5,604 nucleotides of DNA from an archaeon (GCA_021822995.1 JAKAPN010000081.1:1-5604), one strand, 5' to 3'. Numbered from the stretch's first letter, positions 1-5,508 are shown. Translations and numbers: made by a program. Notes: generated by a model not told the origin, from the letters alone.

Positions 1-1
1 A

Positions 2-346
2 GGCTCGACCTCACAGAGCGGCACACCTGGCGTCAATGGGCCCGAACTGGAAGTTGCGGTCGTCGTAGTCGCGGCCGCCGTGGCGGCGGTTTTCTTCTTA
101 GCTCGGCGGCGAAGGCAGATGCCGAAGAAGGGCGACCTGCGGCAGGACGACCTCCAGGTCCTTACCTTCATTAGAGAGAAAGGCGGCAAAGTGCTCGAGC
201 CTGAGATAAGGGTCAAGTTCGCCCTCCCCAAGACGTCCGCCTGGAGACAGATCAAGCGCCTCGAGAGGATGGGCTACGTCAAGGTAACGAAAGCCGGGTC
301 GCAGAACCAGATCGAGCTCGTAAAGGACAAGGGAGCTAACGGCTAG
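2..346 (+). CDS. Membrane-anchored winged-helix protein, C-terminal part (5' end outside window)
   Basis: The frame is open from the window edge, so this is the last 114 residues of a longer protein. The order is a Ser/Thr/Gly-rich linker (about residues 1-15), one hydrophobic segment (about 18-34, rich in Val and Ala), an RRRR stop-transfer cluster (35-38), then a soluble domain of about 70 residues. That domain has winged-helix character: a first helix (DDLQVLTFIREKGG), a recognition-helix-like stretch (KTSAWRQIKRLERMGYVKV) and a short beta hairpin at the end. By the positive-inside rule the winged helix is cytoplasmic and the missing N-terminus is external. Such architectures are known in archaea and are presumed membrane-tethered regulators; the ligand and target are unknown. 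A GTG at 80 would start inside the membrane segment and is an unlikely true start. Its TAG stop overlaps the stop of the convergent gene at a shared CTAG. Confidence 0.75.
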   Translation, partial: GSTSQSGTPGVNGPELEVAVVVVAAAVAAVFFLARRRRQMPKKGDLRQDDLQVLTFIREKGGKVLEPEIRVKFALPKTSAWRQIKRLERMGYVKVTKAGSQNQIELVKDKGANG

Positions 347-2271
347 GCCATCACGTTTTCTGCCGCGGCGACCCGGAGGTCCAGAGATGCCTGGGCCATG
401 TCTGACACGCCTCTGCTTACGCTCAGGCTGGAGAAGAGGCTTAGAGCGTCTGCGATGCTCGCCTGAGCCGCCAGGGTGCTGGCTATCCTGAAGTTGATGT
501 CAGCTTCCAGGGAGGCTGCCGCGGCTGATATGAATCCGACCGCGCTGTTGGTCTGAGCAGTTAGGGCTCCGCCGCTTGAAGTCACGCCCGCCCCCGCGGC
601 GGCGAATGCGCCGATGCTGGAATTGGCGCTGGAGCTCGCTAGAACCCCCAATGACGCCGCGGTCTGGGAAACGGCCTGAACCGCAGCCGCCGCCTGCGAC
701 ATTGCGGCGGACCCGGTCGCGTTGAGATACACCTGTGCATCAGCCTCAGCGGAAGTCCCAGCGCTTAGGAGGGTCTGCTGTGGGCTTACGGCGGGGGCCG
801 AGGCCGTGACCGCACTCGCGTATGCCGATATGTCGGTTTGCACCGTCGCCATGGCAACGGTCGCCTGCGACAGCGAGGACTCGACCCCGCTGACGCTTCC
901 CGAGACCTGTAAGTTCGCCAGGTCGCTGTAGAGGGTCGCGACTCCAGGCACCGCCTGCAATGAAGCGAGATCCGCGATGACCGTCTGATAGCTGGTGACG
1001 TAGGCGGTTCCCGTCGACCGGACGTTCGAAGTGTCCTGGTCCATCGCAGTCAGGTAGGCGGAGAAAGCGGAGAAGGTAGCCAGCGAGTAGCCGTCGCTCT
1101 GAGAGTTGGCCGCCCTGACCGCTTGGTTGAAGGCGCCAGCCGCTGCCTGGCACGAGCCTATGTCTGATACCACCCCTGCGAGCACGGATATCCCCGGAAG
1201 CGCCAGCAGGGCCGAGAGGTCGGAGTTCACCTGGGTCGAGACTCCTTCTGCCGCCGTCGAGTTCGAGCCCACTGCGCCGGTGTCGACCGCAGAGATTGCA
1301 GCGGACAGCATGGACGTCGAACTCTCCATGCTGCTTACCGAGGCTGCCTGAGCCTGGGCGTAAGAAGAAAAGCCCTTTTGGAACTGGGAATAGCTCGAGT
1401 TTACCGATTCTTCTGATGCTATGGTGGAGTTGGCCTGGGCCGCGAGCGGGTCGATGACCGCGGTCACGTATGCGCCCGCCCTCTGGACATAGCCGTAGGA
1501 CGCTATGGTGAGCAGCCCTGCCTGGGTCGAGTTCAGGTTCCCCCTGGCGGCGAACACCATTTCCATTGCCTGGGATAGCAAGCCTGCGGCGTCAGCGCTC
1601 CCGTTGGCCTGGGCGGCGTAGGCGGCAGCCTCGCTCAGGCTTGAACGGGCGGCGGCCACCTGTGCCTCCACCTGAGAGCACGCCTGTACCATGGCGGCCC
1701 CCCCGAGCGAGACTCCCGCCTGGCCGCATGCGGATGCTCCGACCGAGGCCACGGCCGAGGCAGTGGCGTTGACCTCCGCAATGGCCTGTTCTACCGTATA
1801 GGAGTCGAGCGAGCCTGCGAGGCCCGCGTTGCCGATCGCCACGCTCGCTGAAGCAGCCGCCGAGGTGTAGGCATTCATCGCTGCCTGCACCGCAAGTGCG
1901 CCGTCGGCGTCGGCCCCTGACCGCGCGTCAGCCATGGCTGAGGCCAGCATCGCGTCTCCATGGCTTATGAGAGCCTGAGCTGAAGCGGTGGAGATCCCGT
2001 GAGAGGAAGCATAGCCCACGACTGAACGGGCATACAGCCCCGACCCTTCGGCCGCAGAGATGAGCGCGGAAAGCTGCGCCTGGGTCGGAGGAAGCGGCCC
2101 GGTCTGGCCAGCTGCCAGGATAGGGGTGGCCAAGCCGCCGACGATGAGGCAGGAAATCAGGATGACCAACCAGCTTGACTTCGGTCTTCCGCGCATGCCA
2201 GAGGCTGCCACCCGCGTGAGGATAAGGAACGCCTTGGAACGGGCGTTCCGTCGGGGTTTCCAACTTCTCAC
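343..2271 (-). CDS. Large Ala/Ser-rich exported protein of unknown family
   Basis: A 642-residue protein whose family I do not recognise. The N-terminus is basic (residues 1-33), followed by a hydrophobic segment (about 34-53) ending in a small-residue region compatible with signal peptidase cleavage near ILAAGQ. The rest is Ala/Ser-rich (about 24% Ala by hand count), almost free of Pro and Trp, and probably long alpha helices, possibly coiled coil. Eight N-x-S/T sequons suggest an N-glycosylated extracellular protein. Cysteines are few: C41 in the signal region, then C182, C198 and C374. There is no C-terminal membrane anchor, so it is secreted or held by an uncleaved N-terminal anchor. Residues 351-364 and 434-447 resemble each other, hinting at an 83-residue internal repeat. 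The start is GTG at 2271, chosen because a GGAGGGGTG ribosome-binding site lies 9 nt upstream and an in-frame TAG lies two codons upstream. The alternative ATG at 2196 (residue 26) would give a more usual signal peptide. It is the last gene of a minus-strand cluster behind two smaller genes. Confidence 0.8.
   Translation of the reverse strand: MRSWKPRRNARSKAFLILTRVAASGMRGRPKSSWLVILISCLIVGGLATPILAAGQTGPLPPTQAQLSALISAAEGSGLYARSVVGYASSHGISTASAQALISHGDAMLASAMADARSGADADGALAVQAAMNAYTSAAASASVAIGNAGLAGSLDSYTVEQAIAEVNATASAVASVGASACGQAGVSLGGAAMVQACSQVEAQVAAARSSLSEAAAYAAQANGSADAAGLLSQAMEMVFAARGNLNSTQAGLLTIASYGYVQRAGAYVTAVIDPLAAQANSTIASEESVNSSYSQFQKGFSSYAQAQAASVSSMESSTSMLSAAISAVDTGAVGSNSTAAEGVSTQVNSDLSALLALPGISVLAGVVSDIGSCQAAAGAFNQAVRAANSQSDGYSLATFSAFSAYLTAMDQDTSNVRSTGTAYVTSYQTVIADLASLQAVPGVATLYSDLANLQVSGSVSGVESSLSQATVAMATVQTDISAYASAVTASAPAVSPQQTLLSAGTSAEADAQVYLNATGSAAMSQAAAAVQAVSQTAASLGVLASSSANSSIGAFAAAGAGVTSSGGALTAQTNSAVGFISAAAASLEADINFRIASTLAAQASIADALSLFSSLSVSRGVSDMAQASLDLRVAAAENVMA
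2236..2249. repeat. Inverted repeat GGAACG-GG-CGTTCC near the 5' end of the Ala/Ser-rich gene
   Basis: There are two perfect 6-bp arms with a 2-bp centre, lying about 20-35 nt inside the coding region, where it encodes part of the basic N-terminus. A 2-nt loop is too short for a good RNA hairpin, so if it functions at all it is more likely a dyad bound by a protein on DNA. Together with the preceding TT it contains TTGGAACG, the same 8-mer found twice in the divergent promoter region (3569-3576 and 3580-3587). It may be chance in GC-rich coding sequence. Confidence 0.35.
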
Positions 2272-2280
2272 GCTCTAATG

Positions 2281-2289
2281 CACCCCTCC
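2281..2289 (-). promoter_or_regulatory. Shine-Dalgarno site deciding the GTG start of the Ala/Ser-rich protein
   Basis: The minus strand reads GGAGGGGTG, close to the archaeal consensus GGAGGTG, with 9 nt to the GTG at 2271. It lies in the 23-bp gap after the preceding small open frame. This favours the long N-terminus over the internal ATG at 2196 and shows that the gene can be translated from within a longer transcript. Confidence 0.65.
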
Positions 2290-2294
2290 AGGGC

Positions 2295-2450
2295 CTAGAC
2301 CGAGCGGTCGACCTCTTCCAGAAGGGCCAGAAGGTACTCTCCCTCCTTCCTGAGGAGGGCGAGCCGCGCCTCCCTCGAAAGCCGCGGTGACATGGAGGAC
2401 TCTGACGTTGCGCCCGATGGCGACTGTCCGGCGTCGTCTGCGTCTGGCAT
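2295..2450 (-). CDS. Possible small charged protein, 51 residues
   Basis: A short open frame fills the gap between the DUF4382 gene and the Ala/Ser-rich gene. From the ATG at 2450 it encodes a flexible acidic Ser/Gly-rich head (residues 1-20) and a C-terminal stretch from SREARLALLRKEG to the end, which would form one amphipathic helix with mixed charge. There is no signal peptide or membrane segment, so the product would be cytoplasmic. No good ribosome-binding site precedes the ATG; the upstream bases are pyrimidine-rich. Other starts are the ATG at 2507, which overlaps the preceding gene, or the ATG at 2393, which would leave only the helix. I do not recognise a family. The same-strand position and 23-bp spacing to the next gene favour a real gene, but the open frame could be fortuitous in GC-rich DNA. 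Confidence 0.45.
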   Translation of the reverse strand: MPDADDAGQSPSGATSESSMSPRLSREARLALLRKEGEYLLALLEEVDRSV

Positions 2451-2455
2451 CTTGG

Positions 2456-2491
2456 AAAAACGAAAAGGGGGAGGTGGCCTACGAGGCCACC
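2456..2491 (-). terminator. Hairpin plus T-rich tract at the end of the DUF4382 gene
   Basis: On the minus strand a perfect 7-bp stem (GGTGGCC / GGCCACC, loop TCGTA) spans 2491-2473 and contains the TAG stop of the DUF4382 gene in its loop and stem edge. It is followed by CCCCCTTTTCGTTTTT down to 2456. Archaeal termination depends mainly on T-runs, so this could end or attenuate transcription between the first gene and the two downstream genes. It ends 5 nt before the ATG of the small open frame, so it could instead be a processing or translational control site. Confidence 0.5.
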
Positions 2492-3507
2492 ACTGTAGTA
2501 CTGGCATATGTGTTGGCGCCGATGCATGTGACGATGTACTGCTGACCCGTAACTATCCCCGACAGCTGGGCGCCCGTAATGGCGCTCCCGGAGTAGTCAA
2601 GGGAAGCAGAGCTCCCCGATGAGACCGCGGCACCTCCGTTGAGGAGGGCGGAGGCCTGGAGAGACGAGGCTTGCTGGACTGTGCCGAAGCTGTTGACCGT
2701 GAAGACGGCCGAGCCGCTTAGGGAGGAAGGAAGGGTGGCTGAGATGGAACCGGTAGCCGAGACAGGAGTGACGATTATCTCTTGGACGTCGGCGTCGGCC
2801 CCACCTGAGTTCTGGAGCTCGAGCGACATGGCGGTGCTGGTAATGGTAGCCTGGACGTTCAGGCTTGGGCTTGTCTGAGCGACGAATGCATTCCACCAGG
2901 TTTGACCCGACAGATCGACTTTGACCCCCACCTGGAGGGAAACAGAAGCCGAGGACTGAGGGGGCACAGTGGTGGCCACTGCTGTCGCGCTGAAGACGAA
3001 CTGAGGGTTCGAGGTGGTCGCGGTGTTCTCTATGAAGGTCCTGAGGTCGACTAGGGCTGCGGACGACGAGCTGGCGTTGACGTTGACTTTGCTCTGCGAC
3101 TCGGCGGTCAAAGTGCTGGAAGCGACGGTGGCCGTGTATGTCGTCCCTTGATAGACCACCTGACAGGAGTCGACGTTGAACCTGAAGGCGTCATAGCTGG
3201 CGGCGCTGACCTTTGAGGTGGCTAGGGTCTGGGCGGTCCCCTGGGTTGCCATCAAGTCCATGGACCCGGAGCCGCTGACCTGCGTCCACCCGCTCGCCAT
3301 GCTATTCCCAGCCTGGTGGGCGTAGACCGAGCTGTAAGCGATTGTGGCATCACTGACTCCGGACGAGGCCACTGCCGGGTCCGTGCCCATGATTGCCAAA
3401 GTCCCTGACTTTGCCTGACTTGGTTGGTTCAGTTGTGCGACCGCGGCTGCCAGTACTATCACCAGCGCCAACGCGATCGCGATCGAAGCGACGTGTGTTT
3501 TCTTCAT
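2479..3507 (-). CDS. Secreted DUF4382-domain protein
   Basis: A 342-residue exported protein. The N-terminus is a clear signal peptide or anchor: MKK, then a hydrophobic run of about residues 6-24, then a Gln/Ser linker. Residues about 36-185 match my knowledge of DUF4382, a beta-rich extracytoplasmic domain: the opening GTLAIMGTDPAVASSGVSD, the SGWTQVSGSGSMDLM stretch, the YDAFRFNVDSCQVVY strand pair and the NVNASSSSAALVDL segment. The remainder (about 190-342) has an archaeal pilin or surface-protein flavour, with LQNSGGADADVQEIIVTP and a closing YIVTCIGANTYASTTVV strand pair. Molecular function is unknown; such proteins are exported and probably surface-associated. It has two cysteines, C115 and C328, and one sequon (N144). 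The start is ATG at 3507. No ribosome-binding site precedes it, but a TATA-like element is centred 27 bp upstream, so the message is probably leaderless. It is the first gene of the minus-strand cluster and is divergent from the HxlR regulator. Confidence 0.82.
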   Translation of the reverse strand: MKKTHVASIAIALALVIVLAAAVAQLNQPSQAKSGTLAIMGTDPAVASSGVSDATIAYSSVYAHQAGNSMASGWTQVSGSGSMDLMATQGTAQTLATSKVSAASYDAFRFNVDSCQVVYQGTTYTATVASSTLTAESQSKVNVNASSSSAALVDLRTFIENTATTSNPQFVFSATAVATTVPPQSSASVSLQVGVKVDLSGQTWWNAFVAQTSPSLNVQATITSTAMSLELQNSGGADADVQEIIVTPVSATGSISATLPSSLSGSAVFTVNSFGTVQQASSLQASALLNGGAAVSSGSSASLDYSGSAITGAQLSGIVTGQQYIVTCIGANTYASTTVVAS

Positions 3508-3519
3508 CGGGGAGCGTTG

Positions 3520-3548
3520 ACCCCCAGGGGAGATTAGGAACCCCCAGG
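3520..3548 (-). promoter_or_regulatory. Promoter of the DUF4382 cluster with a direct repeat flanking the TATA-like box
   Basis: On the minus strand the TATA-like CCTAATCT (about 3538-3531) is centred 27 bp from the A of the ATG at 3507, the spacing expected for an archaeal leaderless transcript. It is a weak match to the TATA consensus. A perfect 9-bp direct repeat, CCTGGGGGT, lies on each side of it (3548-3540 and 3528-3520), with starts 20 bp apart, or two helical turns. A protein bound there could block or assist TBP/TFB. No protein is identified. Confidence 0.5.
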
Positions 3549-3552
3549 TACG

Positions 3553-3587
3553 CCCGTCCCCGAACGGGTTGGAACGCTGTTGGAACG
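3553..3587. repeat. Helically phased GAACG repeats in the divergent intergenic region (candidate operator)
   Basis: GTTGGAACG occurs twice exactly (3568-3576 and 3579-3587), 11 bp apart. A third GAACG at 3562-3566 is in phase, 10 bp before the first. Just left of this, CCCGT (3553-3557) and ACGGG (3564-3568) form an inverted repeat with a 6-bp centre. The array sits about 60-80 bp upstream of the DUF4382 start and about 70 bp upstream of the predicted HxlR transcript start. It is thus placed to serve as an operator or activator site for either gene. The neighbouring HxlR protein is an obvious candidate binder, but this is inference. Confidence 0.5.
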
Positions 3588-3626
3588 AGAAGTGAGAGGG
3601 CTTGGGAGGACGCGCGGTCCCTTTCT

Positions 3627-3634
3627 CTTATAAG
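3627..3634 (+). promoter_or_regulatory. TATA box of the HxlR-type regulator
   Basis: CTTATAAG is the best TATA-like octamer in the intergenic region. Its centre predicts a transcript start near 3656-3658, giving a leader of about 25 nt before the ATG at 3682. The bases upstream are pyrimidine-rich, so no convincing purine-rich BRE is seen. The octamer is palindromic, but minus-strand use would leave a leader of about 100 nt before the DUF4382 gene, which has a better-placed element. Confidence 0.6.
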
Positions 3635-3665
3635 CGGCCAGGGAGCCGTGCCGCCGGTTGTACCG

Positions 3666-3671
3666 CGAGGG
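3666..3671 (+). promoter_or_regulatory. Weak ribosome-binding site supporting the ATG start of the HxlR-type regulator
   Basis: CGAGGG lies 10 nt upstream of the ATG at 3682, a moderate match to the archaeal GGAGGTG consensus. It favours that ATG over the TTG at 3658, which would add eight residues and coincide with the predicted transcript start. Confidence 0.4.
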
Positions 3672-3681
3672 CGAAGACGCG

Positions 3682-4119
3682 ATGCAGACTGGCGGAGCCC
3701 CGCATTCTGAAAAGGCGAGAGAGCTGGAGAGGGAGTTCCAGGAGTTCGCCGACGCCGCGACTTCCTTCGTCAAGCAGGCGAGCACCGCCGGGGCGATGTC
3801 TTACCGCGGCGAGGCGGGGGCCGTCGAAGACAACGTCAGCCTCACCAAGAAGGTCTTCAGCAAATGGTCTGTGGAGATAATCCTGACGGTCTACTCGCTG
3901 AAGTCAGCAGGCTTCGGAGAGATCAAACGGGTGCTTCACGGCATCACTTCGCAGGTCCTTTCCAAGAAGCTCAGAGACCTGGAAGGCCTCGGGTTCATCC
4001 AGAGAGAGGTGCTTAGGTCGAAACCGCCCAAAGTGAAGTATTCACTCTCGAAGAAGGGGGAGCTCCTGGCGAAACTTGGGGAGCCGGTGATACTCTACCT
4101 TCGCAAGTCAGTCGGCTAG
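3682..4119 (+). CDS. HxlR-family winged-helix transcriptional regulator lacking cysteine
   Basis: A 145-residue cytoplasmic DNA-binding protein. Residues about 52-143 follow the HxlR pattern: FSKWSVEIILTVY (compare the family's GGKW..LIL), FGEIKRVLHGITSQVLSKKLRDLEGLGFI as the helix-turn-helix with recognition helix, then the wing PPKVKYSLSKKGELL. HxlR proteins act as dimers and often repress or activate an adjacent gene. Residues 1-51 are a longer than usual charged N-terminal extension (EKARELEREFQEFADAA), probably a helix aiding dimerisation. Many HxlR regulators sense electrophiles or oxidants through a cysteine just before the first core helix; here that position is NVSLTKK and the whole protein has no Cys, so direct thiol sensing is excluded. 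The ATG at 3682 was chosen because of a weak ribosome-binding site and a TATA box at suitable distance; the TTG at 3658 is an alternative. It is divergent from the surface-protein cluster and converges on VKOR with 5 bp between stops. Confidence 0.88.
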   Translation: MQTGGAPHSEKARELEREFQEFADAATSFVKQASTAGAMSYRGEAGAVEDNVSLTKKVFSKWSVEIILTVYSLKSAGFGEIKRVLHGITSQVLSKKLRDLEGLGFIQREVLRSKPPKVKYSLSKKGELLAKLGEPVILYLRKSVG

Positions 4120-4124
4120 GTACC

Positions 4125-4577
4125 CTACGCGGTCAGGAGAGCCTTGGCGGCCAGCGCGGTCATGGCGTAGTTTACGAAGTACATCCCTACGCATATTGGG
4201 CAGAGGGCGTGTATCACCCCGAGCTCGAGATACCACAGATACAGCGTGAATATGTTCCCGACCATCAGCAAGGGGACCATTACGTCTCCGTTCAAGGAAC
4301 CACGCGTCTTGGCGGACCACGCTCCTACGGCAAGCATGAGAGGGAACCATACTAGCCCGAGGACGTACAGCGGGAGACCGTTCGAGTTCGGGGGGAGGGT
4401 GGCGTACCCGCTGGCGAAGACGGTCGTGCACGACAGGAACGGGTTGACGTTGGTGAAGGCGCTGCAAGCGTTCGAACCTGGGCCAGTGTACGCTGTGATT
4501 TCGTCATATCCGTGGTATAACGCGATGACCACTCCGACGGCAGCCAGCGCTAAGAAGGCCTTGCTCAGTCGGTCCAA
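4125..4577 (-). CDS. VKOR-family membrane thiol:quinone oxidoreductase
   Basis: A 150-residue integral membrane protein of the vitamin K epoxide reductase family, which re-oxidises thioredoxin-like partners and passes the electrons to a membrane quinone. About four membrane segments are visible (near 5-24, 68-86, 99-121 and 126-148). The external loop carries C38 and C50, and CPIC (126-129) is the quinone-side active centre at the start of the last segment. The pattern C50-T-T-V-F-A-S56-G-Y aligns with human C51 and S57, and GLPLYVLG follows as in the family. The loop pair is CX11C, wider than the human CX7C. It is a single-domain form without a fused thioredoxin; that partner is the gene just upstream. 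The start is TTG at 4577: an in-frame TGA lies two codons before it and no ATG occurs until residue 81. The first 13 bases overlap the end of the DUF929 gene, so translation is probably coupled. Confidence 0.92.
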   Translation of the reverse strand: MDRLSKAFLALAAVGVVIALYHGYDEITAYTGPGSNACSAFTNVNPFLSCTTVFASGYATLPPNSNGLPLYVLGLVWFPLMLAVGAWSAKTRGSLNGDVMVPLLMVGNIFTLYLWYLELGVIHALCPICVGMYFVNYAMTALAAKALLTA

Positions 4578-5494
4578 GTCTGGTCAGCCGGGCGCGAGAG
4601 CAAAGCCAAGGGAGCCTGCGAAGTGGGAAATGCCTGCTGGACATAGGCGAGCGTCTGGTTGGCGTAGCCCTGGCTGCAGACGGAACTCGGAACTCCGCCG
4701 GTAGCCTTGCAGATCGCGGAGATCAGAGTGTTTGCAGCACCGTCGATGCGCTGCGATATGCCGCTACTGGGGGTGTTCAGCTGCGAGGCGATCTGAGTCC
4801 AATTCATACCCACGATGTTGGGGGCCGGACTGCCTGGAGTGTTCGGGAGGGTGAACTGCGCACCGCAGTTTACCGCGTACTGGTTCCCGATGTCGACGAA
4901 TGGTATCCCGCCGTTCTGGCCTGATGAGCAGGTGTCGTACTGAGCAATGAGAGCCTGCTGCTCGGAAGTCAATGCCTGGATCACCTGCGACTGGCCCTGC
5001 CTGCCGAACTCTTCAACCGGGACGAAAGTGATGTAGTTGCTCTTGTACGTGACGTTGGAGAACGTGAAGGTCGGGGTGTCAGGGTTGACGTCTGTGCTTG
5101 ACGACATCATGTACTCAAGGCCCTGGAATGACCCGAAGTGAGAAAGGGCGACGACGAGAGCCCAGCGCTCGATGGCACAGTACGGGCAGAAGTCGCCCCC
5201 GATGTAGAGCACTTCCGGCTTTCCGCCGGACGTCAGCGGGGTCCCCGATATGCTGGCTGGGGCGGTGACTCCGCTTTGAGCACCCACGGCGGACAGGGTG
5301 GCGTCGCTGACCCCGGTGATCTGCTGGAGGAGGGATGCAGGGACGGGCTGTCCAATGTAACTCTCGTAGGGGTTGTTGCCCATGGCGGCCACGAAGTACA
5401 CGACCACGAGCAGCGCCACTATCACAGCGAGGACGGACGTCCAAAGGATTCGCCTCCTTCTTTTGCGGGCGCGCAGGGTGGCTTTGATGGCCAA
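4565..5494 (-). CDS. DUF929-type membrane-anchored thioredoxin-fold protein (CPYC)
   Basis: A 309-residue protein with a strongly basic N-terminus (residues 4-15), one membrane segment (about 16-36) and a large external domain, resembling archaeal DUF929 proteins. [21 protein letters not shown] places a CPYC redox centre at C103/C106 after a beta strand, as in thioredoxin folds; [10 protein letters not shown] (195-204) supplies the likely cis-proline (P198). Four further cysteines, C189, C210, C262 and C273, could form two structural disulfides. The likely role is to introduce or shuttle disulfides in exported proteins, being re-oxidised by the overlapping VKOR; this partner role is inferred from fusions and neighbourhoods known for VKOR. 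The start is TTG at 5494: no ATG lies before residue 38, which is beyond the membrane segment, and TTG gives a complete basic head plus anchor. A TATA-like box about 30 bp upstream suggests a very short leader. Confidence 0.88.
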   Translation of the reverse strand: MAIKATLRARKRRRRILWTSVLAVIVALLVVVYFVAAMGNNPYESYIGQPVPASLLQQITGVSDATLSAVGAQSGVTAPASISGTPLTSGGKPEVLYIGGDFCPYCAIERWALVVALSHFGSFQGLEYMMSSSTDVNPDTPTFTFSNVTYKSNYITFVPVEEFGRQGQSQVIQALTSEQQALIAQYDTCSSGQNGGIPFVDIGNQYAVNCGAQFTLPNTPGSPAPNIVGMNWTQIASQLNTPSSGISQRIDGAANTLISAICKATGGVPSSVCSQGYANQTLAYVQQAFPTSQAPLALLSRPADQTWTD

Positions 5495-5508
5495 TTCTCT
5501 AGCAGACC

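Noticed and set aside
746..1153. 135-residue minus-strand and several plus-strand open frames inside the 642-residue gene
   Set aside because: Long stop-free frames are expected opposite and beside Ala-rich GC-rich coding sequence; their translations look like shadows and none has a supported start.
2143..2157. Lipobox-like LISC around C41 of the Ala/Ser-rich protein
   Set aside because: It fits the tripeptide pattern before Cys, but the cysteine lies in the middle of the hydrophobic stretch rather than at its end, so lipoprotein processing is unlikely.
1928..2527. 199-residue minus-strand open frame spanning the gap between the DUF4382 and Ala/Ser-rich genes
   Set aside because: It overlaps three better candidates in another frame, is rich in Arg, Pro, His and Trp as expected of a shadow frame in GC-rich DNA, and has no recognisable domain or start signal.
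3627..3634. Palindromic CTTATAAG read as a minus-strand promoter for the DUF4382 cluster
   Set aside because: It would give a leader of about 100 nt, whereas a TATA-like element at the standard 27 bp from the ATG exists; plus-strand use fits the HxlR gene better.
3393..3710. 105-residue plus-strand open frame covering the divergent promoter
   Set aside because: It runs antisense through the DUF4382 signal peptide and over the promoter repeats into the HxlR start; its translation is Arg/Pro/Ser-rich with no domain pattern.
4246..4704. 152-residue plus-strand open frame antisense to VKOR and the DUF929 end
   Set aside because: The opposite strand carries two clear families with their active-site motifs; this frame has no recognisable features.
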